From Mycolicibacterium aurum (GTDB lineage: Bacteria > Actinomycetota > Actinomycetes > Mycobacteriales > Mycobacteriaceae), in the NCBI RefSeq assembly GCF_900637195.1, contig NZ_LR134356.1, forward strand, positions 3,782,001 through 3,846,000: a stretch of DNA of 64,000 nt, given 5' to 3'. Below are positions 7,922 through 16,102 of this stretch, piece after piece; within the stretch, counting starts at the first letter, position 1; every line of letters starts with the position of its first letter. Under the pieces are notes generated by a model. It worked only from the letters and a program-made list of their open reading frames with translations. It was not told the DNA's origin and made no database searches. The translations under genes were made by a program, and so were the position numbers.

Positions 7922-9340
7922 GTGGAGCGTTTGTCCGCCCTCGACGCGGGGTTTCTTCAGGCAGAAGACGCCGACCGGCACATCAGCCTGGTCGTCGGAG
8001 CTGTCTCCGTGCTGGACGGCCCCGTCCCGGATCAGGACGAGATCGTCGCGTCCATCGGCGAACGAATCATGGGCATTCCCCGACTCCGCCAGGTGGTCCG
8101 CAGGCAACCGTTCGATCTCGCCGCGCCGGTCTGGGAGGACGACGCAGATATCGACCTTGCACACCACATTCACCGCGCGGCACTACCGGCACCGGGCGAC
8201 GACGAAGCGCTGTTCCGGTTTACTGCGGAAGCGATGGAAACGCGACTCGATCGCGAGCGCCCGCTGTGGCAGTGCTGGATAGTCGAGGGACTTGCCGACA
8301 GCCGGTGGGCGATCGTCATGAAGGTGCACCATTGCGTCGCCGACGGCATCGCGACGATGCACATGCTCGTCGGTCTCAGCGACGGCGATCAGGACGACAC
8401 CTACGTCGACGCCATCCGCGCCGGCCACGCGTCGAGTGGTCCGGTCCCCTCTTCCCCCGCGCCCACACTGAATCCGTTGCGCTGGTTGAAGAGTGCGTGG
8501 GGTACAGCAGCGACGGTGGCCTCGTCATCAGTGGTCGTCGCCGAGGGCTTCGTCGAGATCGTGGACAGCCTGGTGCGATCCGGGCCGTCCCCGCTGAACG
8601 GACCGGTGACGACGATGCGCCGATACAGCGCGGTGCAGGTCCCGTTGGCCACCGTCACCGCGGTCAGCCAGGGCTTCGGTGTCACGCTCAACGATGTGGC
8701 GCTGTCAGCGATCACGGACAGCTTCCGGGCCGCACTGCTGCGACGCGGGGAGACGCCCCGCCACGACTCGCTGCGCACGCTGGTTCCGGTGTCGGTGCGC
8801 ACGTCCGACGCGATGGACCACGTCGACAACAGGGTGTCGGTGATGCTGCCCTACCTTCCGGTGGACGAGCCTGACCGCGTCAAGCAATTGCGGGCGGTGC
8901 ACGAGCGTCTCAACCGCGCCAAAGGCAGCGGCCAGCGCCAGGCGGGAACCGCAGCCGTGACCGTCGTGGATCTGGTGCCTTTCGCGCTCGCGTCACGAGC
9001 GATCCGTGCCCTGACGTCGCTCCCTCAGCGTGGAATTGTCACGCTGGCCACCAATGTCCCGGGTCCGCGGCGGCACCTCCACGTGATGGGTCGCAACGTC
9101 GTACGAATGCTGCCCGTTCCCCCTGTCGCTCTGCGGCTGCGGGCAGGGGTGGCGATCCTGAGCTACGGCGATGACCTCGTCTTCGGGATCACCGCCGACT
9201 TCGACAGCTTCCCCGACGTCGACGAACTGGCCGGCGGAATACAGGAGGCGATGGCCTGCCTGTACGCAGCGGCCCGGCGGCCGAAGTCTGCGCGCAAGAC
9301 GCCGTTGGCTCTTGTCCGGCCGGTCGAGGACGCGCAATGA
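7922..9340 (+). CDS. WS/DGAT family wax ester synthase/diacylglycerol acyltransferase
   Basis: A 472-residue acyl-CoA:diacylglycerol O-acyltransferase of the mycobacterial Tgs type, which makes storage triacylglycerol during non-replication. The catalytic HHxxxDG motif is HHCVADG at residues 136-142. The PLW motif is in RPLWQCW near 113, and NDVAL near 258 is also typical. The position next to devR recalls the tgs1-devR neighbourhood of M. tuberculosis. The GTG start at 7922 follows two DosR-like boxes. The stop overlaps the ATG of a doubtful ORF; the first universal stress gene follows 189 bp later. Confidence 0.9.
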   Translation: MERLSALDAGFLQAEDADRHISLVVGAVSVLDGPVPDQDEIVASIGERIMGIPRLRQVVRRQPFDLAAPVWEDDADIDLAHHIHRAALPAPGDDEALFRFTAEAMETRLDRERPLWQCWIVEGLADSRWAIVMKVHHCVADGIATMHMLVGLSDGDQDDTYVDAIRAGHASSGPVPSSPAPTLNPLRWLKSAWGTAATVASSSVVVAEGFVEIVDSLVRSGPSPLNGPVTTMRRYSAVQVPLATVTAVSQGFGVTLNDVALSAITDSFRAALLRRGETPRHDSLRTLVPVSVRTSDAMDHVDNRVSVMLPYLPVDEPDRVKQLRAVHERLNRAKGSGQRQAGTAAVTVVDLVPFALASRAIRALTSLPQRGIVTLATNVPGPRRHLHVMGRNVVRMLPVPPVALRLRAGVAILSYGDDLVFGITADFDSFPDVDELAGGIQEAMACLYAAARRPKSARKTPLALVRPVEDAQ

Positions 9341-9529
9341 CGCCGGCTTCGCCGGCCACGCGCGCCACACAGTTCGGCAGCGCCGCAGCTGCGATGCTCG
9401 TCGACGACGAACGAAAGCCACTGGCAATAGCCGCCGAGGGCCTCTACCGCTCGGCGCGGGCCCACGCATACCCTCAGACCGAGGTGTCGTTCACCGCCGA
9501 ACAGAGCTCAGCAGGGGGAAGGTCACGAT

Positions 9530-10402
9530 ATGTCCACTCGCGCATACGAGAAAGTACTGACTGGAGTGGACGATTCGCCGTCATCCCGGCACGCCCTGGC
9601 ATGGGCGGCCGATGAGGCCCTGCTTCACGGTGCGCCACTGCACATCCTGTACGCAGCTCCACTTCCGATAGGTGCATGGCCCATCGCCCCGGTGCCGGCC
9701 GAGTTCATCGACTGGCAACAGCAGAATGGCCGCGACATCCTGGATGCCGCAAGCCGGATGGTTGTCGAGCGCACCCATGGATCAGTCGAGGTGACAACCG
9801 AGATCACCATGGCCACGCCGACCTCGGCACTGGTCGAGGCATCCAGATCAGCAGGGCTGGTCGTGGTGGGATCTCGCGGTCGGGGCGCGTTGGCCCGCAC
9901 CGTGCTCGGAAGCGTCAGCACGGGTCTGGTGCACCGCTCGCACTGTCCGGTGGCGGTGATCCACGAAGACGGGCCGACGCCGGCCACAGACGCACAGGTG
10001 GTCGTGGGAGTGGACGGGTCGGCTGCCTCGGAACCCGCTGTCGAACTGGCTTTTCAGGAGGCAGAGCGGCGCGGGGTGGGGATCGTTGCCCTGCACGCAT
10101 GGTGGTCTCCTGGCGCTTTCGACATGCCGGGCTTCGACTGGGATGAGATGAAACCATCCGTCGAGAAGGAGGTCGCTCGTCAGCTCGTCGCCTGGCGGCG
10201 CCGCCACCCCGAGGTTGCGGTCGAGCAGGTCGTGGTGCGTGACCAGCCTGCGCGCCGACTCGTCGAGCAGGCGAGCTCGGCGCAGTTGCTGATTGTGGGC
10301 AGCCACGGATACGGAAGCGTGGCGAGCACACTGCTTGGTTCGGTGAGCAGCGCAGTGACGCAGGCGGCCAGAGTTCCTGTCATCGTCGTCCGGCCGCGCT
10401 GA
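9530..10402 (+). CDS. Universal stress protein, tandem UspA domains
   Basis: A 290-residue protein of two UspA domains (about 8-147 and 155-290). Both keep the ATP-binding G-2x-G-9x-G-S motif (GSRGRGALARTVLGS and GSHGYGSVASTLLGS). Tandem-domain proteins of this kind, such as Rv2623, bind ATP and slow growth in M. tuberculosis; the same job is inferred here. ATG at 9530 follows a GGGGGAAGG ribosome site. It is probably cotranscribed with the acyltransferase upstream, because no separate DosR box is evident. Confidence 0.9.
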   Translation: MSTRAYEKVLTGVDDSPSSRHALAWAADEALLHGAPLHILYAAPLPIGAWPIAPVPAEFIDWQQQNGRDILDAASRMVVERTHGSVEVTTEITMATPTSALVEASRSAGLVVVGSRGRGALARTVLGSVSTGLVHRSHCPVAVIHEDGPTPATDAQVVVGVDGSAASEPAVELAFQEAERRGVGIVALHAWWSPGAFDMPGFDWDEMKPSVEKEVARQLVAWRRRHPEVAVEQVVVRDQPARRLVEQASSAQLLIVGSHGYGSVASTLLGSVSSAVTQAARVPVIVVRPR

Positions 10403-10599
10403 CGTAGGGCTGCGGTACGGCCGGGAGAACTCTCTCCACGTTCATCCCGCGGGTCATGAATCAGGAAGGCACTCGGAAGGATTCGGCTCCCACCGGACGG
10501 CAGGTGCATCCCGACGTCTTTTGTCGGCTTCCTCGTAGATCTCTCCGGCGACCTCCTGTTGGCCCTCACCTGACCACGCCGTCGCACAGCCGAACCTCG

Positions 10600-10613
10600 G
10601 GGCCCAAAGTCCC
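10600..10613. promoter_or_regulatory. Strong DosR box upstream of USP 10691
   Basis: GGGCCCAAAGTCCC is one of the best matches in the window. It lies 78 bp upstream of the GTG start, in a 288-bp gap that holds nothing else I can support. Confidence 0.8.
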
Positions 10614-10690
10614 CCGCACCGGGGACGAACGACTCCGGATCTCGACCCCCCGCCCGCCTAGCCTGATTCGATGAGTGAGGGGAAAGCACT

Positions 10691-11587
10691 GTGACCGGGC
10701 CCGGCACTGAAGGCGAAATCCTGGTGGGTGTCGACGGGTCGGCCACGTCGGCCGCGGCGGTCGAGTGGGCAGCACGTGATGCCGAGCTTCGGGGTCGACC
10801 CCTGCGTCTGGTCCATGTGGTGCCACCGATCGTCATGCCGCGGACACCGTGGCCGGAACTGCCAGTGGCGTATGCGCGTTACGCCGACGACCTTGCCCGC
10901 CAGATCACCCACCACTCCTGCTCGTTGGCGGTCGCCGCCACTTCTCCGGGGTACGCGTCGCGGATCACCACCGAGATCATCGGCGGTCCGATCGTGCCGA
11001 CACTGCTCGGCCTGTCGAAGGCGGCCGACATGGTGGTCGTGGGCTGCATCGGCGAGACTGCCGCGACGCGCGCACTGATGGGCTCGGTGAGCTCATCACT
11101 GGTACACCGGGCCCACTGTCCGGTGGCCGTGATCCACGGCGAGCATCTGCCGTCCTCCGAGGCGCCGGTGCTGGTCGGTATGGACGGTTCCTCGGCATCG
11201 GAACTCGCGACCGCGATCGCCTTCGGTGAAGCGTCATATCGCGGTGTCGACCTCGTCGCACTGCACGCCTGGAGCGATATGGGACCACTCGGCTTCCCAG
11301 ACTTCGACTGGGCGCCCATCGACTGGCGGAATGTCAAGGAGTACACGGAGAACGAGTTCTCAAGGCACCTGTCAGGATGGCAGGAACGCTATCCCGAAGT
11401 GCGTGTGACACCCATCGTGGTGTGCGATCGACCGACCAACCGGCTGCTGGAGCAGGCCGATTCGGCCCAGCTGATCGTCGTCGGCGGCCACGGACGTGGC
11501 GCGGCGACCGGTGTGCACAGCGGCTCGGTCAGCAACGCGATAGTGCATTCCGCCCAGATCCCGGTCATCGTGGCGCAGCGGGGATGA
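10691..11587 (+). CDS. Universal stress protein, tandem UspA domains
   Basis: A 298-residue protein with two UspA domains, both retaining the nucleotide loop (GCIGETAATRALMGS near residue 117 and GGHGRGAATGVHSGS near 265). ATP binding by each half is therefore plausible. The GTG start at 10691 follows GAGGGGAAA. Its own strong DosR box makes it a separate transcription unit of the island. It converges on the zinc-ribbon membrane gene at 11613 with a 25-bp gap. Confidence 0.9.
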   Translation: MTGPGTEGEILVGVDGSATSAAAVEWAARDAELRGRPLRLVHVVPPIVMPRTPWPELPVAYARYADDLARQITHHSCSLAVAATSPGYASRITTEIIGGPIVPTLLGLSKAADMVVVGCIGETAATRALMGSVSSSLVHRAHCPVAVIHGEHLPSSEAPVLVGMDGSSASELATAIAFGEASYRGVDLVALHAWSDMGPLGFPDFDWAPIDWRNVKEYTENEFSRHLSGWQERYPEVRVTPIVVCDRPTNRLLEQADSAQLIVVGGHGRGAATGVHSGSVSNAIVHSAQIPVIVAQRG

Positions 11588-11612
11588 GAGGCTCGCCCGC
11601 GCTTCCCCGATG

Positions 11613-12248
11613 TCAGTGCCGCGCCGCCTTCCGCGGCTCTCGGGTCAGACTGCGGTTGACGATCGCGATGCCCGCTTCCAGGTGACGCTCCGATTGATCG
11701 ACATCCGAGGTGAACTCGGCGTCGTAGTTGTTGGGGGAATGCTCGAGTACCGACAGACACATGTGGGCGGCTTCGTGTGCGTCGTCTGCGGCGGCGTCGA
11801 GCTCGGCCGTCAGATCGGCTTCCGGAGAGGGCATCTGGGCCGCCAGGTCGACGCGGGCGGCGTCGTGCATCCGCTGGCAAGCCGAGGCGAGAGCCGGACC
11901 GTCGAGGCTCTCCAATGCTTTGCGCGAATCGTCGAGCGCCTCCTGGAGTTCCGTCACGTGCGGGTAGGTGGTCGACCACCATTCTGTGAGCTCGGCATGC
12001 TCGGACGCCGAGGTGGCGGTGTGCACCCCGCCGCGCGCCATCACGAGGGCGATCACCACCGCGGCCGCGGCGACCGCGCCCACGACCGACAGCACGGCGA
12101 TTGCCGCAAACCTCCGGTCCCGGCCGCGGCGATCAGGCGTCGGGTCGCCGACGGGAGCGCCGCACGTGGGACAGATATACCCGCCGTTCGGTGCACCATG
12201 GGGAGTGGGACACAGCGGCGCATTCGCGGGCGTGGACGGCACGGTCAC
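11613..12248 (-). CDS. Zinc-ribbon, single-span membrane protein of unknown function
   Basis: A 211-residue protein in three parts. The N-terminus has a possible zinc-binding patch (Cys13, then CPTC near residue 27). One transmembrane helix follows at about residues 47-70. The remainder is an extracytoplasmic, acidic, helical domain with Cys pairs. The start GTG at 12248 overlaps the TGA of the upstream universal stress gene in a GTGA arrangement, indicating translational coupling. A much longer open frame reaches 12509 but is antisense to that gene and is rejected. I do not recognise the family; a membrane sensor or scaffold linked to the stress protein is only an inference. Confidence 0.7.
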   Translation of the reverse strand: MTVPSTPANAPLCPTPHGAPNGGYICPTCGAPVGDPTPDRRGRDRRFAAIAVLSVVGAVAAAAVVIALVMARGGVHTATSASEHAELTEWWSTTYPHVTELQEALDDSRKALESLDGPALASACQRMHDAARVDLAAQMPSPEADLTAELDAAADDAHEAAHMCLSVLEHSPNNYDAEFTSDVDQSERHLEAGIAIVNRSLTREPRKAARH

Positions 12249-13129
12249 CTCGGCCGCACCACCGTCACCGGGATGTCGACCGACTGCGCGACCGCCGAGC
12301 TGACGGATCCGAGCAACATGCCGGAGAAGCCGCCCCGGCCGTGGCTCCCCAGGACCACCAATTGCGCAGTGCGCGAACGTTCGGCGAGCCAGCGGGCCGG
12401 CTCGTCGAACTCGACGTGGCGATGGACGCGAACGTCGGGATATCGCTCCTGCCACCCGGCGAGACGCTCGGCGAGAACCTCCTGCGCTCGTTGCTTGTGT
12501 TCTCGCCACTCCTGACCCTGCAACGGCAACCCGTTGCCGCCGTTGAACACGTGCGCGGCCAGCAGGTCCACCTGACGCACCGCGGCTTCCTCGAATGCGA
12601 GCGCGGTGGCGCTCTCCGACGCGGGCGACCCATCGATACCGAGGACGATCGGGGCAGTGACGTCGGGGAGCCTGCCCTCCCGACTGTGCACGACGGTGAC
12701 AGGACCATGCGCGTGGTGTATGAGCCCGGTGCTGACCGAGCCCATCAGAAGCCGACCCACGGTACCCATCCCTCGGCTACCGACGACCACCATCCGCGCT
12801 TCCTTGGACGCGTCGATCAGCGCGGGCAGCGACGGAGCGCGCTGAACCTCGCTGCGAATGTCGAGGGCGGTGCCGGATGCGGTTGCCGCGGCAGCCTCCG
12901 CACGCACGTAACTGAGTGCCTCTTCGGCATTCTCACGTTCGAACTCGGCGATGGTGGCCTGCAGCGGGCCCGTGGGCCACCTGACGCCGACCGGCGTAAC
13001 GACATACATCAGGGTGATCGGCACGTCGAACAGTTGCGCTTCGCGCGCAGCCCATCGCGCGGCCGTCGCGGATTCCTGTGAGCCGTCTACGCCGACCAGG
13101 ACTCCGTACCGAGTTGACTCCGCGGACAT
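12245..13129 (-). CDS. Universal stress protein, tandem UspA domains
   Basis: A 294-residue protein with two intact UspA nucleotide loops (GSRGMGTVGRLLMGS and GSHGRGGFSGMLLGS). It is the middle gene of a probable three-gene operon: a 30-codon membrane peptide 12 bp upstream, and the zinc-ribbon membrane protein overlapping its stop by four bases. The operon is led by a strong DosR box at 13308-13321. Start is ATG at 13129. Confidence 0.9.
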   Translation of the reverse strand: MSAESTRYGVLVGVDGSQESATAARWAAREAQLFDVPITLMYVVTPVGVRWPTGPLQATIAEFERENAEEALSYVRAEAAAATASGTALDIRSEVQRAPSLPALIDASKEARMVVVGSRGMGTVGRLLMGSVSTGLIHHAHGPVTVVHSREGRLPDVTAPIVLGIDGSPASESATALAFEEAAVRQVDLLAAHVFNGGNGLPLQGQEWREHKQRAQEVLAERLAGWQERYPDVRVHRHVEFDEPARWLAERSRTAQLVVLGSHGRGGFSGMLLGSVSSAVAQSVDIPVTVVRPR

Positions 13130-13141
13130 CTCAGCGCCCGA

Positions 13142-13234
13142 TCACTTCGAGTATCGGCCGGCGATATACGTGCTCGCCACGGCCATCAGTGCGATGACGA
13201 CGGCGATGAGAACGGCAGCTGTCGGCCAGTCCAT
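13142..13234 (-). CDS. Small membrane peptide, 30 codons
   Basis: A short frame encoding a 30-residue peptide. It has MDWPTA at the amino end, one continuous hydrophobic helix (about residues 6-24) and a basic tail ending in RYSK. Ribosome-binding site AGAGGAGAG lies five bases before the ATG, among the strongest in the window. It ends 12 bp before the ATG of the universal stress gene, and a DosR box sits 74 bp upstream. The shape is that of KdpF-like or regulatory membrane peptides; no function is assigned. The main doubt is that length alone cannot prove coding. Confidence 0.65.
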   Translation of the reverse strand: MDWPTAAVLIAVVIALMAVASTYIAGRYSK

Positions 13235-13307
13235 GGCAACTCTCCTCTGCGGCATACCTGATCACTCCGTTGTCTGTAACGGTATGACCACTGCGACAGG
13301 CCCATTA

Positions 13308-13321
13308 GGGTCGTTGGTCCC
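13308..13321. promoter_or_regulatory. Strong DosR box upstream of the 30-codon gene/USP operon
   Basis: GGGTCGTTGGTCCC is a near-perfect palindromic match. It is 74 bp upstream of the small membrane peptide start, and just past the end of the acetyl-CoA synthetase fragment. Confidence 0.75.
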
Positions 13322-13342
13322 GTATCGGGGTGCCGGCAGGCA

Positions 13343-13726
13343 TCAACCGCGGCAGTCATCAATCCAGGGAGACCACGTTCCCTGTCCCGAAACTCGTAGT
13401 GCCGCAACGCCGACCGTGGATCGGCACGGCGCGTGCCCGGCCGTTCGACCCGCTGGCGTGCGGACGTTATGAACAAGGGTCACAACGTGCGTCGCCGGGC
13501 CGCCATCGGCCTCAACGGTGGAGACGAACAGCAGCGTAGTGCGGGCCGCTGTCGGGCCATGGGCGTGCCGGTCGACGGCGGCGTGGGCGATGTTGCACGG
13601 CCCGCGTCCCATGCCTTGGCATACATCCGGTACCACCGACCAGTCGAAATCAGCGACAGTAGTTTCATAGTCAACGAGATTCGGTGTGACACGCCAATCT
13701 TCGGAGGTCTTGTGGACGACACTCAT
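13343..13726 (-). pseudogene. N-terminal fragment of an acetyl-CoA synthetase (AcsA type)
   Basis: A 127-codon frame. Its first 75 residues fit the amino terminus of AcsA-type acetate-CoA ligases: NLVDYETTVADFDW, then CNIAHAAVDRHAHG, then TTLLFVS. The adenylate-forming core (about 450 further residues, with the YTSGTTG and other motifs) is absent, and the last 45 residues have no family resemblance. It is therefore most likely a deletion remnant. Its ATG at 13726 overlaps the stop of the 90-codon gene upstream (ATGA). The ancestral unit was probably DosR-driven, because two boxes precede the pair. The assignment rests on remembered family patterns. Confidence 0.5.
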
Positions 13727-13989
13727 GACACGTGGTCACGGCGCGGCGGCGACAACACACCGATGCGGACGGCCGTGCCAATGTTGGCCATGACGCGGTC
13801 CAAGAGTGCGTTGTAGGCAGACCCGTCGTCATGCAGCTTCCGATAGCCGTGGTGCAGCAGAAACGCATCCAGGCGACGGTCGATCGGCCACTGAGCGTAG
13901 GTCTCACCGGTGAGGTCGGAGCGCAGGAATTGCCAGGCGACGCTGTCGAGCTCTGCAGGTGATACGACGAGCTTGTCGGTCGTTGCCAT
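13723..13989 (-). CDS. Small soluble protein of unknown function, DosR-led
   Basis: An 88-residue, mostly helical protein with conserved-looking aromatic and charged residues (WPIDRRLDAFLLHHGYRKLHDDGSAY). I do not recognise the family. ATG at 13989 follows GGGAGTGG; an alternative start lies two codons upstream. Two DosR boxes 62-102 bp upstream and four-base overlap with the downstream acetyl-CoA synthetase fragment show it leads a hypoxia-responsive operon. Confidence 0.6.
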   Translation of the reverse strand: MATTDKLVVSPAELDSVAWQFLRSDLTGETYAQWPIDRRLDAFLLHHGYRKLHDDGSAYNALLDRVMANIGTAVRIGVLSPPRRDHVS

Positions 13990-14050
13990 CGCCACTCCCT
14001 CGTGAAGATCGAATCGCCTTCATCGTTTTCGTGTCCAGCTTCACGCGATA

Positions 14051-14064
14051 GAGACGAAAGTCAC
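14051..14064. promoter_or_regulatory. DosR box, proximal, upstream of 13989 gene
   Basis: On the minus strand this reads GTGACTTTCGTCTC, close to the GTGACTTTCGGCCC form seen again at 30177. It is 62 bp from the start codon. Confidence 0.65.
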
Positions 14065-14077
14065 CTTTGCCAAGGAC

Positions 14078-14091
14078 GTGGCTTAAGTCCT
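14078..14091. promoter_or_regulatory. DosR box, distal, upstream of 13989 gene
   Basis: On the minus strand this reads AGGACTTAAGCCAC. It is spaced 27 bp from the proximal box. It could also act on the divergent deazaflavin-dependent gene starting near 14149. Confidence 0.65.
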
Positions 14092-14148
14092 CGCAAGCAG
14101 GTCCACTCGGCCCTGCCCTCCGAGGTGAGCCGAGGTGAGCATCGGGGA

Positions 14149-14711
14149 ATGCCCACCGAAACCACCACTGTGGCCAGGAACCTGGACGCCGCTTCAACAA
14201 GCACGTCCTGAACCCCGTGATGCTGCGGTTGGCGGGGCGAAAACACTGGTATGCCGCGGTCATCCGCCACACCGGGCGCACCAGCGGCCGGTCATATGCG
14301 ACGCCCGTGGTCGCCGACCGGGTGACCGACGGATTCATCACCCCCCTGCCGTACGGAAGCGACGTCGACTGGCTGAGCAACGCGACGGCGGCAGGAAGCG
14401 CGACCCTCACCGTCGCAGGCCGGTCCTACGAGTTGTCGCGCCCCCGCGTCATCGATACCGCGACGGCCGCATCTCAATTGCCGAGCAGTCGACGCCGAAT
14501 GTTCCAGGCATGGGGAATCGATTCTTTCGTCAAGTTCGACGCTTCATCAGCCGATGCCAGTGAGGACACCCATGGAACTGATCGCTTTCGCAGCCTCGTC
14601 GACGAGGCCGGTGATGCTCAGCAGCAGGCGGTCGCGCGGTCGGGAGCCGTCCGCCGCCGGCTGGAGGATGCAGGGTTGGACGATCGGCTCGTCGGCGTGG
14701 TCCAGGATTGA
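14149..14711 (+). pseudogene. F420/deazaflavin-dependent nitroreductase (Ddn family), frameshifted
   Basis: Ddn-family proteins use the deazaflavin cofactor F420 to reduce quinones and nitro compounds. Here an ATG at 14149 begins MPTETTTVARNLD. The family continuation RRFNKHVLNPVMLRLAGRK lies in another frame from 14188. Adding one C near 14187-14190 joins them. The body keeps HTGRTSGRSYATPV and a region ending IDSFVKF. The last 50 codons to 14711 do not look like the family, so the true stop may also have been lost. It is either a decayed gene or a base-call error. A shortened product from GTG at 14217 is possible. It is divergent from two DosR boxes. Confidence 0.6.
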
Positions 14712-14747
14712 GGCCGACTTCGGTGACAACTAGCGAGAGTTGTTGCC

Positions 14748-16028
14748 ATGCATAACCATTGGTTGGACAACCACGCTAGACGCTTGGCCACGAAGCTTGC
14801 AGCGCTCCGCAACGAGGATGTCGTCGTGCTCGGCATCCCGCGCAGCGGTGTACCGATCGCGTTTTCGCTTGCCGAATCTCTGGGCGCGCCGCTCGATGTC
14901 CTGGCCGCGTGCGCGCTGACGTTGCCGTTCGACCCCGGCGTCGCCTTCGGCGCTGTTGCCGAGGACGGTGTTCGCGTGCTCAACCGTACGGTCGTCGACC
15001 AGACAGGGGCCAGCGCCGGCGAGATCGAGGACGTGATCAGCGTTGCGACCACCGAGCTCAACCGCCGGGTCGGCCTGTATCGCCCAGGCCACGTGCGTGC
15101 CGATCTCAAGGGCCGGGTGGCCGTTGTGGTGGACAGTGACTTGACCAGCGGCGCAAAGGCTGCCGCGGCGTGCCGGGCTGCGAGGGACCGGGGCGCGTCG
15201 CGGGTGATCTTTGCCGCGCCGGAGGGGTCGCCGCCCGTGGTTGAGGCACTGCGCACCGAAGCCGATGAGGTCATCTGCCTGGAGACACCGCCGTTCTACT
15301 TCTACGCCACGTCCCAAGAAGGCGATCGTCGGCGTCGGCGCACCACCGACGCCGACGTGGTCGCGTTGCTCGATCGAGCACGCAAGCGAAGCGCCGAGGC
15401 GCCGGTCATACTGACCGTAGCTGGAGCGAAGCTGGAAGGCACTCTCAGCGTGCCCGAAAACGCGTGTGGCTTGCTTCTTTTCGCGCATAGCGGCGCCATC
15501 TGTAACAGCATGCACAGCAAGTACATGGCCAAGAGCCTCAACGACGCGGGTTTCGCCACGGTTCTGCTCGACCTGTCAACTCCCGTCGACGTTGCCGGTC
15601 GTAGCGACATGTTCGCCATCGGGCTGCTGGCTGACCAACTCGTCGACGTCACCGTGTGGCGCGGCGACCACCCCGAGGTCGCCGGACTACCCGTCGGATA
15701 CTTCGGCACCGGCACGGGAGCCGGTGCCGCACTTGCCGCAGCGGGCAGTACCCGAGCCAGTGTGCAATCCGTTGTATCGCGCGGCAGCCGGCCGGATCTC
15801 GCGGGAGGCCCGGACGAGATGACGCTGCAGTTCAACGAGCGTGCCAGAGCTGCGATCTCGTGCGAGTGCACGATCGCCGAGGTGCCCAGGGCGGGGCAAC
15901 GATTCGACAGGCCCGGCGCGCTGGATCAGTTGGCGGAACTGGCGCGAGACTGGTTCATCGGCCACTTGTCATCCACCGGCGCACGGCCACAACCGGTTGC
16001 CCTCGGACAGCACGTCGCAACGGGTTGA
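14748..16028 (+). CDS. Phosphoribosyltransferase-like/dienelactone hydrolase-like fusion (Rv0571c type)
   Basis: A 426-residue two-domain protein. Residues 1-210 have the type I phosphoribosyltransferase fold, with VVVDSDLTSGAKA where the PRPP loop normally reads DDG-ATG. Residues 220-415 resemble an alpha/beta hydrolase of the dienelactone type. At the nucleophile elbow the sequence is FGTGTGAGAAL, so the expected Ser is Gly. M. tuberculosis Rv0571c has the same architecture and belongs to the DosR regulon. Both active sites look modified, so a regulatory or binding role is as likely as catalysis. ATG at 14748 follows a GAGAGTTGTTGCC leader. No convincing DosR box lies directly upstream. Confidence 0.75.
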   Translation: MHNHWLDNHARRLATKLAALRNEDVVVLGIPRSGVPIAFSLAESLGAPLDVLAACALTLPFDPGVAFGAVAEDGVRVLNRTVVDQTGASAGEIEDVISVATTELNRRVGLYRPGHVRADLKGRVAVVVDSDLTSGAKAAAACRAARDRGASRVIFAAPEGSPPVVEALRTEADEVICLETPPFYFYATSQEGDRRRRRTTDADVVALLDRARKRSAEAPVILTVAGAKLEGTLSVPENACGLLLFAHSGAICNSMHSKYMAKSLNDAGFATVLLDLSTPVDVAGRSDMFAIGLLADQLVDVTVWRGDHPEVAGLPVGYFGTGTGAGAALAAAGSTRASVQSVVSRGSRPDLAGGPDEMTLQFNERARAAISCECTIAEVPRAGQRFDRPGALDQLAELARDWFIGHLSSTGARPQPVALGQHVATG

Positions 16029-16102
16029 GCCGCATCCCCTCGCGCATCACCGGATGGCGCGATGAAAACCACAGATCGGGAGGGACGAGCGGAGGCGCGG
16101 TG

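Noticed and set aside
9337..9615. 92-codon frame whose ATG overlaps the stop of the acyltransferase gene (ATGA).
   Set aside because: It overlaps the well-supported universal stress gene by 86 bases in another frame, has no ribosome site of its own and no recognisable feature. The overlap of start and stop may be chance.
14573..14730. Short frame starting MELIAFAASSTRP at the end of the Ddn-type gene.
   Set aside because: No ribosome site and no homology; a weak candidate for a separate peptide.
14712..14747. Possible DosR box (GAGGCCGACTTCGGTGAC) before the phosphoribosyltransferase fusion.
   Set aside because: It lacks the spaced G-G-C and T-C-C half-sites; the match is no better than chance.
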